A program made the translations under genes and the position numbers. Shown in pieces: positions 41,901 to 53,756 of a stretch of DNA of 64,000 nucleotides. Every line of letters starts with the position of its first letter. Positions within the stretch are counted from its first letter, which is position 1. This DNA comes from Forficula auricularia (Eukaryota > Arthropoda > Insecta > Dermaptera > Forficulidae). Where the stretch lies: assembly GCA_024734495.1 (NCBI GenBank), contig JALMQS010000681.1, positions 7,969,542 through 8,033,541 on the forward strand, written 5' to 3'. The notes under the pieces are model-generated. The model saw only the letters and a program-made list of their open reading frames with translations. It ran no database searches and was not told the origin of the DNA.

Positions 41901-42952
41901 GATTTTATTGAGATTTTAAGGCGACGTTATAATAAAGGAATAAATTAACAATTTATTTTATATTTAAATTTATTATTAATTACTTTCAAGAGCCTCCTAT
42001 AGAGTAATCAAGCTTTTAATTTAATTATTTTTTAATAAATATACGGATTTTTCTGTTTATTTGTCTAGATGGATTTGTACCATATATGTGGGTGTTTAAA
42101 TTTCCAACCAAGAGACTTGAATAGATTTTCGGATTTATAGCTTCAGGATTTCTTGTTCAAAAACACATTAAACATAATTTTTTGAATGGTTTTATTGAGA
42201 TTTTAAGTCCATATTATAATATAGGCATAAATGAACAATCCATTTTCTATTTAAATTTATTTTTTATTAATTACAAGAGCGTCCCTAAAGAGTAATCATA
42301 CTTTTAATTTAATTTTTATTTAATAAATATATGGGTTTTTCTGTCTTTTTGCGGACTTTTCTGTTTATGTGTCTAGATGTATTTGTATCTGTGGGTGTTT
42401 AAATTTTCAGTGTGTAGAACTGAATAGATTTTGGGCTTTGTAGGTTTAGAATTTCTTGTTCAAAAATGCATTAAACATAATTTTTTGGATAGTTTTTTTG
42501 AGATTTTAAGGGGATGTTATAATAAAGGGATAAATTATATTTACATTTATTATTAATTACTTACAAGAGAGTCCCTATAAAGTAATTAAACTTTTAATTT
42601 AATTCTTTTTAAAATAAATATACGGATTTTTCCTGCTTTTTGCAGGTTTTTCTGATTATTTGTCTAGATGGATTTGTATGTGTGAGTGTTTAAATTTCCA
42701 ACCAGGAGACTTGAATAGATTTTGGGATTTATAGCTTCAAGATTTCTCGTTTAAAAATGAAGAAAACATAATTTTTTGAATGATTTTATTGAGATTTTAA
42801 GGCGATGTTTTAATAAAGGCATACATTAACAATCCATTTTTTATTTAAATTTATTTTTTATTAATTACAAGAGCGTCCCTAAAGAGTAATCATACTTTTA
42901 GTTTAGTTTTTATTTAATAAATATACGGATATTTCTGTTTATGTGTCTAGAT

Positions 42953-43666
42953 CAGTGGTTCCCAACCTTTTGTGGCCCATCGCCCCTTTCTGGAGGTTTG
43001 CTAACCCCTATCGCCCCCTTTTCATTTTCATTGTATGCCTAAAGTGTAAATAATACAGCAGTTGTATTATTTTAAACAATTTTATTATCGTATATAAAAA
43101 GAACCAAAGCAGTTTTATTCGGTTCGAAATATTGAAGCCTGCCTATTTTTTAGAAATTACTCTCTTGGAAAATTCCACGCAAAGTCGAAATTTAGAAAAA
43201 CCCCAATCAATTAATTTATTATTGACATCTGGCGTTTCCTTTAGAATCTCTTAACCCAAAATATGACAAACCTAAATTAAATTTATTGAGGTTCAAAAAG
43301 TGAGAATTGTAAAGTCCCACCATCCTATTGTCAAATAAGGCATGTTCCAGCATCAAAGGACATACCGCCTGCTACTCCAAAATATTACCATTAAAAAGAA
43401 TTATATTATTATCAAGAAAAAAATACTCTAAATGCCGCGTTAACAACAGTATGTTTCTTTATAACTTATTAGAAATTTAAATATTTTTTCTAAAAAATAT
43501 TAATATAACATTATTTATATTTGAGAATGAAAGTTACATTTAACAACTCGCAAGGGAAGTGATTCCATTTCTTTGCACATGAGGGTATTTTAATTTTCCC
43601 CCTTTGAATACTCATCGCCCCCCAATCGCCCCTACTCAATTATCGCCCCCAGGTTGGGAACCACTA
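42953..43666. mobile_element. hAT-like non-autonomous element
   Basis: Ends CAGTGGTTCCCAACCTTTTG and AGGTTGGGAACCACTA are inverted; flanks GTCTAGAT and CTCTAGAT form an 8-bp duplication with one mismatch. The unit sequence GTCTAGATGGATTTG in neighbouring repeats confirms the empty site. Its ends resemble those of 13131-17160. 714 bp, no transposase. Confidence 0.85.
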
Positions 43667-43940
43667 CTCTAGATGGATTTGTATGTGTGGGTGTTTACAT
43701 TTTCAGCGTGGAGAACTGAATAGATTTTGGACTTTGTAGGTTTAGGATTTCTTGTTCAAAAAAGCAGAAAACATAATTTTTTGAAGGATTTTATTGAGAT
43801 TTTAAGACGATGTTATAATAAAGGCATAAATTAACAATCAATTTTATATTTAAATTTATTATTAATTACTTACAAGAGCGTCCCTATAGAGTTATCATGC
43901 TTTTAATTTAATTTTTATTTAATAAATATGCAGATGAGTG

Positions 43941-44499
43941 ATACTTTTATTAGAATTTAATTGAGAAAAATGAATAATAAAACAGGGTGCGGATAGAATT
44001 ATTTCTCTTCCTTTAGAGCTAAAAGGCAGTACAAGTATGTCAAATACAAGTCCAGACATTATTATGATTTCCTTAATTTCTATATTAGCTTAGGTAAGAA
44101 TATATTAAATCGAAATTAGATATCATTTAAACTGTTTAATTCACTAACCCTTGAAAAAATTGCACTTTTTCCTCCAATTTAGGCTTTAAAAGTGAATAGT
44201 AATTTAGAGACAGCACATAATGTATGAAATATGTACATTCTTGGTCCATAAGATGTCTTTCTTACGAAAATAGAAAGTATAGTAATAAACATTGGCAAGA
44301 CATATATTCCAGCTGCGAAACCAGCCTCCGGCGGGCATCTTTGCTGGCCAGGGGGCTACGCTGGAGTATTAGTGGGTTTTTAAAATAATAATTTAAATTC
44401 CCTGATTTTATTTGTCATGAACTATTAATGGGTTTTAAAATTAAAAAATTCTCGCAAGCTGATTATTATAAGTCTAGAGTATTATGGTGGTGATTAATT
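43941..44499. other. Gene-free stretch with a Helitron-like end
   Basis: 44310-44370 (CCAGCTGCGAAACCAGCCTC) resembles the Helitron 3' ends at 52.2 and 60.3 kb. Nothing else is recognisable. Confidence 0.4.
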
Positions 44500-44880
44500 T
44501 CGACAAACGCGCCCCTATTTTGTTTCAAATGCCAAAAAATAAGGTGACCAAAGTCTTAGCTCAATATTGTAATACTAACACACGCCCCACAGCGATTTAA
44601 ATTTTAAATGGCAAATAGATACATTTATTTTTCACCATAACGATTCAAAATTTTTTTAATTTTGCATATTTTCATAAAATTTTTATTGTATTATATGCTT
44701 TAAATGTCTTAACAATTTTGAATTATTTTTTTATGAAAATCTAGACATCTATTTCCATTTAGAATTTAAATTGCTGTGGGGCAGATGTTAATATTAGAAT
44801 ATGTAGCTAAGACTTTGCACATTAATCTTTTAGAATTTGAAACAAAATAGGAGGGAGGTGTCAAAATTGAAAAAAGAGGT
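44500..44880. repeat. Foldback repeat with a third copy at 45500-45660
   Basis: Arms contain CGCCCCACAGCGATTTAAAT (about 44583) and ATTTAAATTGCTGTGGGGC (about 44764). The 45500-45660 stretch repeats one arm. 44930-45250 between them is a family Q fragment with a C tract. Confidence 0.7.
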
Positions 44881-46049
44881 CAAAATAAGGACCACCTTAA
44901 TTGTATATCACATACTACTAAAGGGCATTTTTTGAGCCTTGTGTCTGTACTCATGTATGTCCGCCCCCCCCCCCCTTAGAAATGATTTCATTATAACTCT
45001 TAAACTGCAGAGGATGTAATTTTTGATATTTTTTTGAAAATAACCACCCAAAATAAGGGGGGTCAAAAATGAAAATTCTAGCCCTTTTGACCAATCTCAA
45101 TCAAATTTTGTATATATATTCTGTGGACCCCCAGAATGCTAGAAATGGAAAAACTAACTACCCAAAATTGGGGGCGAGGGGTCAAATAAAAATATTCTAA
45201 CCCTTTGTACCAAACTAAACCAAATTGTGTTTGGAGGTGGAGCGTATAGGGTCCGGAGGGAGGGGGGGGTGCAAGCCAAAGAGGCCCGCTGAAAGCGGGG
45301 GTCGCAGCTAGAATATTTATCTTATAAAATATTTTTTATTTTATTCTTTGCGTTTTTTTTGCATGAATTTCATCATCATAGAATTTTTCATAATTTTTTA
45401 AATTTAGATTTTTTATGACACGTTATGAAAATACTCTAATTTTTCGCGATTCACAGCATCCATGGACCTAGCGCCACTTATATATATATATATAATAGAT
45501 ACATTTATTATATTGTTCTATTTAAAATTTAAATCGCTATGAGGCACAAGTTAATATTAAAATATTGAGCTAAGACTTTGCACACCTTATATTTTGGTAT
45601 ATAGAAACAAAATAGAAGGGGCGGACTCTGTCTAAATTTGAAAATGGCCAAAATAACGACCTTCTTTTAATACACTGTATATATAGTACAAGAGTTTCAA
45701 GAGAAGTATGAAATTTTAAATTACAATGGTATTTCGTAGGATTCCCAGTAGATTTTTTTTTACATAATAACGTTTTTCCTTAAGTCTATTTTTATACAAA
45801 GTTTTTTTTCATTTATCTTATGCTATTAAATTGAATAAATTGATCATATTTTATATATCTGGTTTCTCAAAATTTTCTCTTCGGATGAAAACACTGATTA
45901 TAGGTTTTTTAGTCAAGAAATTGATCTGTGAGGGTCTCAATTTCGGATAACTTTAATTGTTTTTTTTTATTTTAAAGCTCAATAACCAAGAGAGCAAAAA
46001 CGATTTTCGGAATATCTATTAGATTTTATATATATATATATTATTACAA

Positions 46050-46258
46050 TAATTATTACTACCAGAGTGTTAGAATAATTATATCGGAAGAATTTTAAAA
46101 CGAATATTCCGGCAATATCTTTGGGTGTATAATAAAACAGAGGATTGTTTATGGGGACATTGTATTATTATAAGAATATTGCCAGAATATTGTGAGGTCA
46201 TTGCAAGAATATTGCAATGTCCAGAAAATATATTCTTAGAAAATTCTTCTTGTGCTAG
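46050..46258 (-). mobile_element. Second copy of the 3'-UTR MITE
   Basis: The reverse complement of 11757-11945, including TTCTTCTTGTGCT at its right end. The surrounding 45661-47214 has no supported gene. Confidence 0.6.
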
Positions 46259-47214
46259 CTGCTCATTATAGAAGGCAAAAAAATAAATTAAATTTTATTT
46301 AATTCTGGCTGTAAATAAAAAAAAATCAACCATTTTACCTGAATTTAAAATTAAAAATAATATTAATATATTGATTTCAACTAAAGCAAAAAATTATAGA
46401 GTAATACGCTCGCCTCTCCGGCACACATGATTGAATTTGATATTCTTGTTGAGAAAAGCTTTAAGAAAAAAATCCGGATTTAAAGTTTGGTTTGCAAATT
46501 GTTTTTAGGAAGAATGGACAAAAAATTTGAATTGTAAATTGAATAAATAAAATAAATAATAAAATATTGTGAAGGGAATTTGAGGACAATTGATCTCAAT
46601 TTGGAGATATGCGCACATCGTTCTATACTCTTATAATTAATATATGTAATCATTGAGGTATTTTTATGTGATATCTCGCTGCTAATTGAGTGTGAAGAGT
46701 AGAGGAAAATGATGTAACTTTTATGTTATATTATGTAATCCCCTCTGAAACTCTCATTTTTTTGCTTTTTTAGACGCTTGATAAAAGCCTAAACAAAATT
46801 GGCAGAAGGTTGCGCAAATTCCTCGATATTAATTCTTTGATTTTTTTTTTTATTTCTTATCTGAACATCTGCCAATGTATTTCATTTATTAGCCATTTGG
46901 GTCGCGATTGAGTTCAATAAAAGATATTTAATTTGGCAAAAATGTAATAAATTTATTTATTTTTTCACCATGGCAGAAATATTTATGTATATATATAGGA
47001 GTGCGCCATACTCGATATGGTCAACGGAACTTGTGAATAACTTTGGGTCAAATTCTGAATAGATTTTCAAAAATTGTGTTTTTTTTGATCAAGCCACTCT
47101 TTGGCATATTTAGAATCGACGACTTGTTTTTGAAAACAATTTCGATTAACAAGGCCACTTTTATTAGTGAGACAAAAATGGACACGTTACATTGACCACT
47201 TTGAGATGGCGAAT

Positions 47215-47660
47215 CATATATATATAAATTAGCTACAAACATGAATATTATTATATGATTTGTTACTACCTGAAAATTTCAGACAATGAATAGACGTGTT
47301 TTCAATTTAGAATCATTTATAGAACCGGATGATGAAGATACTGAGGTTTCAATATCTTTATTTTGTTTTTGTTTTTTATTTAAAGTAATTTTTGGTAGTT
47401 GTATCCTTAATTTTGTTCTTAAATTATACATTCCATCTTTTAAGACCATTTAAGAATCCAATTTATCCTATTTTAATATATTATTATAGGAATCATTCTT
47501 AAAATGGTCTTAAAACTGGAATGTATTATTTACGAACAAAATGAAGAATAAAACTACTAAAAATTACTTGCACAAGTTAAAGTAAATAAAAAATAAAGAT
47601 ATCGAAACCTCAGCATCTTCATCATCCAGTTCTATAAATGACATTGATGTTTGTAGCTAA
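47215..47660. mobile_element. Foldback element downstream of the DM9 gene
   Basis: TTAGCTACAAACATGAATAT near 47229 pairs with TGTTTGTAGCTAA near 47650. GATGATGAAGATACTGAGGT near 47329 pairs with ACCTCAGCATCTTCATC near 47610. The short frame MNRRVFNLESFIEPDDEDTE in the left arm is repeated inverted and is not evidence of a gene. Confidence 0.75.
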
Positions 47661-47737
47661 TCGAAAAGTAAGTAGTGTCATGAACTTGCAAAATGTAAGA
47701 TGAAACATTAAGATATAATTATTTCTTATCATTTAAT

Positions 47738-47962
47738 TCAAAATGAGGACTTCATATTCGTTCGATGAGAGTTCAGTCGGCCGCCAAACGGAAAATAGCA
47801 GACACCGTGAGATTTTTGAATTTTACCAACAGCTGCTGAACCGCCGTGAAGTACTCGGCCTACATAAAGTAGTTCACCGTTTTCAGTGTTGCCACCGAAA
47901 ACAGCATCGAAGGGGAAATCATTGGCTGACACCCAAGTGCCTCCATCTGGATGGCAGAGTAC
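47738..47962 (-). CDS. DM9 gene exon 3 (second DM9 unit)
   Basis: The acceptor is TGTACGTTTTAG. It opens VLCHPDGGTWVSAND in phase 0, completing the YEVL motif begun in exon 2. After PFGGR the frame reads LNSHRTNMKSSF and stops. A shift of one base near 47772-47782 would instead read through a Glu-rich-to-YEVL end and stop at 47733. That is what DM9 units normally show. Confidence 0.8.
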   Translation of the reverse strand, partial: VLCHPDGGTWVSANDFPFDAVFGGNTENGELLYVGRVLHGGSAAVGKIQKSHGVCYFPFGGRLNSHRTNMKSSF

Positions 47963-50900
47963 CTAAAACGTACAAATATTGAGATATAATAAAGATCTGG
48001 GTCAAAATAGTGTAATTGAAATTCGTTTTTGGCGATTATAATAAAAAAACTATTTCCGTTAAATCAGCTTAAAGCAAAAACTAATGCGAAAATGAGAATT
48101 CCGATACGCTATCTGGTGGTCTAATTTGAAACTAGCCACTGTGGGCTAAAAATAAGCCACGCCCCTAACAATTATCCAATGGGAAACTGAGAATTCCGAT
48201 ACGCTCTTTCTGGTAGTCTAAATTGAAACTAGCCACTGTGGTCCAAAAAACGCCCCCCTAGTTATTTTTCTTCTAGCCAATACTAAACATGAATTTCAAA
48301 TTTCATCGCTTTGCGTTTTAGAATTGTTTTACAGAGTGGATTGGGAGATTTTTCGATACACATTTATTAGCTTTTAAAATTTAGCGTCAGTGTTGTCAAA
48401 ATTACTTCAGCATCAAAGAAGATGAGATAGAGCGGAAGGTTGCGTATCGACAAAAGTGCCATCTGGTGATCGTGACCGAGTAATCAGTGGCTAGTTTCAA
48501 TTTAATCCATCAGATAGCGTATCGGAAATCTCAGTATTCCAATAGTAGTTTAATCGTTTTAATGAAAGGAATAAAGGTCACTCTTCTATATAATGTTATA
48601 AGAATTTGTTTGTACGTGTGACGTAGTAGGAAAATATTTAAGATATGGGTCAAAATAGTGTAATTGAAATTTGTTTTTGTGCGATTTAATAAATAAAAAT
48701 ATTTCCGTTGAATCAGCTTAAACCAAAAACTATTGGTAAACTGAGGCTCTATCTGGTGGTTAAATTGAAACTAGCCACTGTGGGCTAAAAAATAAGTCAC
48801 GCCACTACCAATTATCCAATGGGAAACTGAGAATTTCGATAAGCTCTATCTCGTAAGTCTAAATTGAAGCTAGTCACCTGGTCCAAACTGTCCACTGTGC
48901 CACGTCCCTACTAAGGTTTCCAATAGTTATTTTTCTTCTAGGCAATACTAAATTTGAATTTCAAATTTCATCGCTTTGCGTTTTACCATTGTTTTACAGA
49001 ATGGATTGGGAGATTTTTCGATATACATTTATTGGCTTTTAAAATTACGTCAGCATCAGAAGAAGATGAGATAGAGAGGAAGCCTGCCTATCGACAAAAG
49101 TGCCATCTGGTGATCGTGACCGGGTAATCAGTGGCTAGTTTCAAATTAAACCATCAGATAGCGTACCAAAATTCTCAGTATTCCAATAGTATTTTAAGCG
49201 TTTTAAGGGAACGAATAAAGGTCCCTCTTCTATATAATGTTATAAGAATTTGTGCGTGTGACGTCATAGGAAAAATATTTATTAAAAGTAAAATTTGTCA
49301 TTTTTCAGTTTTTTTGAACTTTTCTAGAAAATCTTTCAAATTTAATATTGAATTTATCAGAAATTAAAATGTTTGCAGAATTTGTACCTATTATACTCTC
49401 TCTATTATAGTAAATGTGATCCCCATCCTGGAACGAATTTTTGAATCATCCTGTGTAAATTAATATAATATATGATTAAAACTTACCTCATAATCTGAAA
49501 TTGCGTGTTCTCTTCCGCCCCATGCTACATAACAGGTTGTATGTCCACTGACAAGTTTTCCGGGCAAAAGTGCCCCGTTGAAAAATGCACGGGCTACGAA
49601 TACTTCACTCCCGGCGTCGAAACCACCTGACACTGCATGGAGTGGGATATATCCATTGGAAGCTGACACCCATTGGCCCTTGCCCAGGGGGGGCTGCTCG
49701 ACGGCAGTTTGTCCAGGGAGGAGACCTCCGCCTGCTGCTCCTGGTGGTAAGTACGGTTGATTCCAGGCTAAGGGGAGAGGGGATGCAATTAATTAATAAT
49801 TATAAATAAAAAACATCATTAAGACTACTATTATGACGTAATAGCAGAGCTCAAAAACACCTCATACTATTAAATGAGCAATACATAGGATCAGTTTCTC
49901 AAAAACAACTCTAACGATTTCAATGAAAGTCACGGATTAGCGGGTTTTTCGAGCGAGAAATCGATCTGCCAGGGTCTTATTTTCCGATAATTTTAATTTG
50001 ATAAGTTTTTTCTTAATTAAAGTAAAAGTATTATTCATAGGTCGAAAGAATTTCCTTGGAGAGGTATTGTGAGCTGGCTCTCCAGGTCATTTTTAACTGA
50101 CTTATTATTTCAATTAATACCTACTATAAATGTATTTTTTCTCCCGAAACGTTTAAATTATTAATAAACGAGATGGAGGGAGTGAAATTAATAAATAATT
50201 ATAAATAAAAAACATCATTGACTACTATTAAGACGTAATATTAGAACTCAAAATCACCTCATACTAATAAATGAGCAATTCTTGTATATACATGGAATCA
50301 GTTTCACAAAAACAGCTCTAACGATTTCACTGATAATCACGGATTAGCAGGTTTTTTGATCGAGAAATCGATCTATCAGGGTCTTATTTTCCGATAATTT
50401 TAATTTTCATAGGTTTTTTCTTAATTAAAGTAAAATTATTATTCATAGGTCAAAAAGAATCCCCTGCGGAGAGGTATTGCTGAGCTGGCCTCTAGGTCAT
50501 TTTTAACTGACATATTATTTCAATAAATACCTACTATAAAATGTATTTGTTTTTCTCCCGAAACGTTAAAATTATTAATAAACGTATTATAATTGTTTTT
50601 ATAAAGAACTCATTTTTCTATTTCAAAATACATATTCGTATTATTATAATATAACAAGGTATCAATTTTAGGTAAAAAAATATTTTGATTTGATCTTTTT
50701 AATTAAATTAATTATTAACAGGTGGTTGAATAAAAATGAATTAAGTGTTTAAATCAAAACAAATGAGTGCTTGATTAAATAAACAAAAATCTAGGTTTTC
50801 TAGGACCTATATATCGCTCGTGGGCTGCAATAGTGGCACAACTCAAAAATGCAATTTTTTGATTAAACATATATCACAATGGGAAAAACTACGTTCTTTC

Positions 50901-53264
50901 AACCAAGAATACTGGCATATCTCTTAGTTTAATATTTAACTGCTAGATGACAAAAGTGTTTAATCTTTCAAGAGCATTGTTTACGATCATAAAATCTTTA
51001 AACGAATTTATCTCAAAACTTGATTTTTTGAGTTATGCCACTATTGCAGACCACGAGCGATATAATAAAATCAAAACGTGTGCACAATGTTTTAAACTTT
51101 ATTGCAATTAAAAATAATTTTAATACTATACTCAGAGATTGTTCCATAATTGACCCTTTTAAGCCCTGAAGAAGGAGGGATATGCCTACGAATTGTCGTG
51201 TATTTTTAGAGAGAATAGAAATTACTTTCTAATAAATAATTATTTTATTAGAAATTTTTGGGATTTTTTGGAATGCCTTTAAATCAATTCTTCAGAGTTG
51301 AAACACTTTGTATTCAATAGAAAGTATTCCTAATTAATTAAATTTCGAACCAATTATTTTACATGAATTAATGTATACATTGTATTTGAGCTTCGACTCC
51401 GGAGATTACTTCTCCACCATCGACTGTTCTTGATCATCTTTTTAGTCCTTGTTTTTAATAAGAGGAAAAAACTAATTAAATAAAAAAACCTCTTTTCCGT
51501 TAATTATTCCAATTCCATATTCAATCGTCACTTCCATTCACTCATCCATTTTTTTTATAAATTTTATTAAACCAATTATTTTACATTAATTAATGTATAC
51601 ATTGTATTTTTGCTTCGATTCCGGAGATAACTTCTCCACCATCGAGTGTCCTTATTCATCTTTAGTCCTTGTTTTTAATAAGAGGAAAAATCTAATTAGA
51701 AAAAAACCTATTTTCCGATAATTATTTCAATTCCATTATTCCCCAATCAAGTCGATTGGTTTTAATTACCCGTCCATCCCCCCTAATTTTAATATATTTC
51801 TAATCAAATTTGTAATGACCTATTAGTGGGTTTTAAAATACTAATTATTTAATGAAAGAAAATTAAATACTTATGTATTTTTATTGACACAGCCAACGGA
51901 AAATAATTATTTTAATTTATGAAAAAACCTCTATAAAATTTAAGTTACCCGAAGATATGACCCTGGCAGATCGAATTGTCGAAGCCGAAAACCTACCTAA
52001 TCCGTGATTTTCATCGAAATCGTGAGAGCTATTTTCGAGAAATCAATTCTAAAAAAATATATAATTTAATCCAAAAAAATATTTTTAAAGCTTATTAATC
52101 TTTAAGTTTATCAGCAAAAGTGTTCTTTTTAATTAAAACTTGTTTGTTATCTAAAATCGATTCAAGTATATTCTTATCTTATTTTATTATCAGACCATCT
52201 GCGAAGCCCGCCTTAGCCCGCAACTAGCAGGCCAGGGAGGCACGCCCCTTGGACTCGGTAGTGAGTTTTAAAATGATTATTTAAATTTCTTAATTTTAAT
52301 AAATTTTATTTGTCATTAACAATTAGTAGATTTTAAAATTTTAAGAATCACGTCGGCGTCGTCGCGCAAGCCGATTATAACAAATACAAGCTTTATTCTG
52401 TGCCCACAGTATAATATTCCGTACAATATATTAATATTTATTTAGCAGTAATATTTTTAAAGTAGACAATAGATATTCTACATCCTACAATCTTATAATT
52501 TTATATAAATACTAGCTGACGACTGGGGCTTCGGCCCGGCGTCACCTAGTCCCTGCCGGGGAGCGTCTCTTTCATACGAATTTAATAATTGAGATTTAAA
52601 ATGTAAGTATTGAAAGAATGTGCTGAATGAAATTGATTCAACAATAAGGAAACATTTATTTAACACATTCGCTAAGCACGATCACTATCTGACCAATCAG
52701 AATCGTTCTAATAATTTAACGCTTTACCATTGGCTATGCACTGACCAATCAGATCGCTTGGATCATACAAACATATATACATACATAATTTTCCATTATA
52801 TATAGAGAGAGATATTTTATTGTAAGTATTTTTATAAACTGTTTGAGGGTTTAAAAATTAAATTTAAATTTTTAGAAAATATTCAATTACTTAGAGTTTT
52901 CTTATTAGAGCTTGGAATAAGAATAGCAAAAATAAAAAAATAGGTCGGTGAACATATCCCCCTGGGACTAAAAATTTATTTTTTATGAATTAAACCGGTT
53001 ACTTGGCCCCTCAGGAGTCTATGTTTCGAATTTCAACTCAATCGGTTAAGCCGTTTCACCTGGAGTTCGGTGAACATAGAGACTGGGACTACAAGTTTAC
53101 TTTTTATCAATTACACCTGTTACTTGGCCCCTCAGGAGTCTATGTTTCAAATTTTAAGTCAATCGGTTAAGTCGTTTTACCTGGGATTCGGTGAACATAG
53201 AGATATAGAATCCCGAAAATATTATATTGATAGATATAGATTTATAAGCGTGGTACTTACCCAT
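47738..53264 (-). CDS. DM9-repeat protein, three exons, C-terminus apparently frameshifted
   Basis: Join 53264-53261, 49767-49487 and 47962-47738 on the minus strand (510 nt, 169 residues). Exon 1 gives only ATGG; its donor is GG|GTAAGT, and exon 2 after CCCCTTAG completes codon 2. The N-terminus MAWNQPYLPPGAAGGGLLPG is Pro/Gly-rich. DM9 unit 1 (about 34-95) has WVSASNGYIP, FVARAFFNGALLPGK and CYVAWGGREHAISDYE. DM9 unit 2 (about 105-169) has WVSANDFPFDAVFGGNTENG, ELLYVGRVLHGG and CYFPFGGR. DM9 domains come in pairs; some, in oyster, bind mannose, and in mosquitoes one responds to Plasmodium. There is no signal peptide, so a cytosolic lectin-like or immune role is the best inference. Unit 2 lacks its usual YEVL end in this frame. 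Confidence 0.8.
48092..49170. mobile_element. Two tandem copies of a TIR element in DM9 intron 2
   Basis: Each copy (about 48092-48535 and 48740-49170) has inverted ends around GATACGCTATCTGGTGGT and AACTAGCCACTG. The flanks are also duplicated (about 640-bp period), so a segment including the element was duplicated in tandem. No transposase. Confidence 0.75.
49487..49767 (-). CDS. DM9 gene exon 2 (linker and first DM9 unit)
   Basis: Acceptor CCCCTTAG ends at 49768 and donor GAG|GTAAGT begins at 49486. GC content is far above the surrounding introns. It encodes W3 to E95. The single-frame ORF starting MSASNGYIP begins at a GTG that is really Val-35. Confidence 0.85.
49790..50595. repeat. 400-bp tandem duplication in DM9 intron 1
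   Basis: TTATAAATAAAAAACATCAT starts both copies (49800 and 50200) and both end near TTCTCCCGAAACGTT. The copies differ by scattered substitutions and small indels. Confidence 0.8.
50812..51063. mobile_element. MITE with 39-bp inverted ends
   Basis: ATATCGCTCGTGGGCTGCAA and TTGCAGACCACGAGCGATAT are the outer ends. The inverted match continues through TAGTGGCACAACTCAAAAA with few differences. Length is about 252 bp. Confidence 0.8.
51080..51345 (+). repeat. Repeat with CTGAAGA-type hammerhead-like core
   Basis: It matches 54090-54335 along its length. The core at 51166-51192 is CTGAAGA-AGGAGGGATATGCCTA-CGAA, with partial stem II pairing. Stem I is not convincing, so it is probably a relic. 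Confidence 0.5.
51350..51765 (+). repeat. Two head-to-tail copies of repeat S (DM9 intron 1)
   Basis: Copies start near 51356 and 51568. The second ends in the usual CAAGTCGATTGG hairpin; the first lacks it. Confidence 0.75.
52512..53240 (-). mobile_element. Non-autonomous Helitron 20 nt from the DM9 exon 1 donor
   Basis: On the minus strand it starts TCTATATCTATCAATATAAT at 53240 and ends GTCAGCTAG|T at 52512, with a GC-rich hairpin (GCCGGGCCGAAGCCCC) just before. An A precedes and a T follows, as Helitrons require. Inside, two direct units of about 125 bp carry TTACTTGGCCCCTCAGGAGT and CAATCGGTTAAG. There is no Rep/helicase. Confidence 0.8.
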
Positions 53265-53345
53265 GATTCGGATGATCTGAGAGGACTGTGCCTCCGCAGG
53301 CAGAGTGCGAATATTTTAACTGGCCAGCTTATCTATTGTTATCAT
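53261..53345 (-). promoter_or_regulatory. DM9 gene exon 1: 5' UTR and start codon
   Basis: The ATG at 53264-53262 plus one G precedes donor GTAAGTACC. The 5' leader extends an unknown distance to the right; CTCTCAGATC near 53280 could serve as an initiator. The start is chosen because ATGG joins in phase with the exon 2 codons. Confidence 0.55.
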
Positions 53346-53756
53346 TAATTTACCTGAGTCATTCTTATCTGGTCTGATGCATAGGATATTCAATCAATTC
53401 CTTATCGTTTATTTAACCAACCACTACAGACTGAATTTTCAATCCACGCCATACTTATAACTCAAATAATACAAATAATATTCTAGGAAAAATTCAAATC
53501 AAACATATATATTATCATCACTCACTGATAATACTTACCACTACTGATAAAATATTTTCAAAAAATTATATTTTAAGACTATGAGCTCTGATTATTTATT
53601 ATTAATCTTAATATTAAGAATAAATATTCTACGAATTTTATTTTTCGGTTGAATATAATCTACGTAAATTGGGAATATTTAATAAGAAAAGTTATTATTA
53701 TTCATAAGGAGAAAACATTGAGATTGTCCTCTGCTTGATTCTATTACAATATTATA

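Larger units (their letters stand above)
41411..43940. repeat. 300-bp tandem array, about five units with two insertions
   Basis: Units carry TGTCTAGATGGATTTGTATG, ATTTCTTGTTCAAAAA, AACATAATTTTTTGAATG and TTTTATTGAGATTTTAAGG. Units start near 41500, 42055, 42360, 42655 and 42945 (the last resumed at 43670). A palindrome interrupts the first unit and a hAT-like element the fifth. Confidence 0.8.

Noticed and set aside
47281..47345. Candidate exon MNRRVFNLESFIEPDDEDTE after a good acceptor-like site
   Set aside because: The same sequence recurs inverted 300 bp away as the arm of a foldback element; no partner exon was found.
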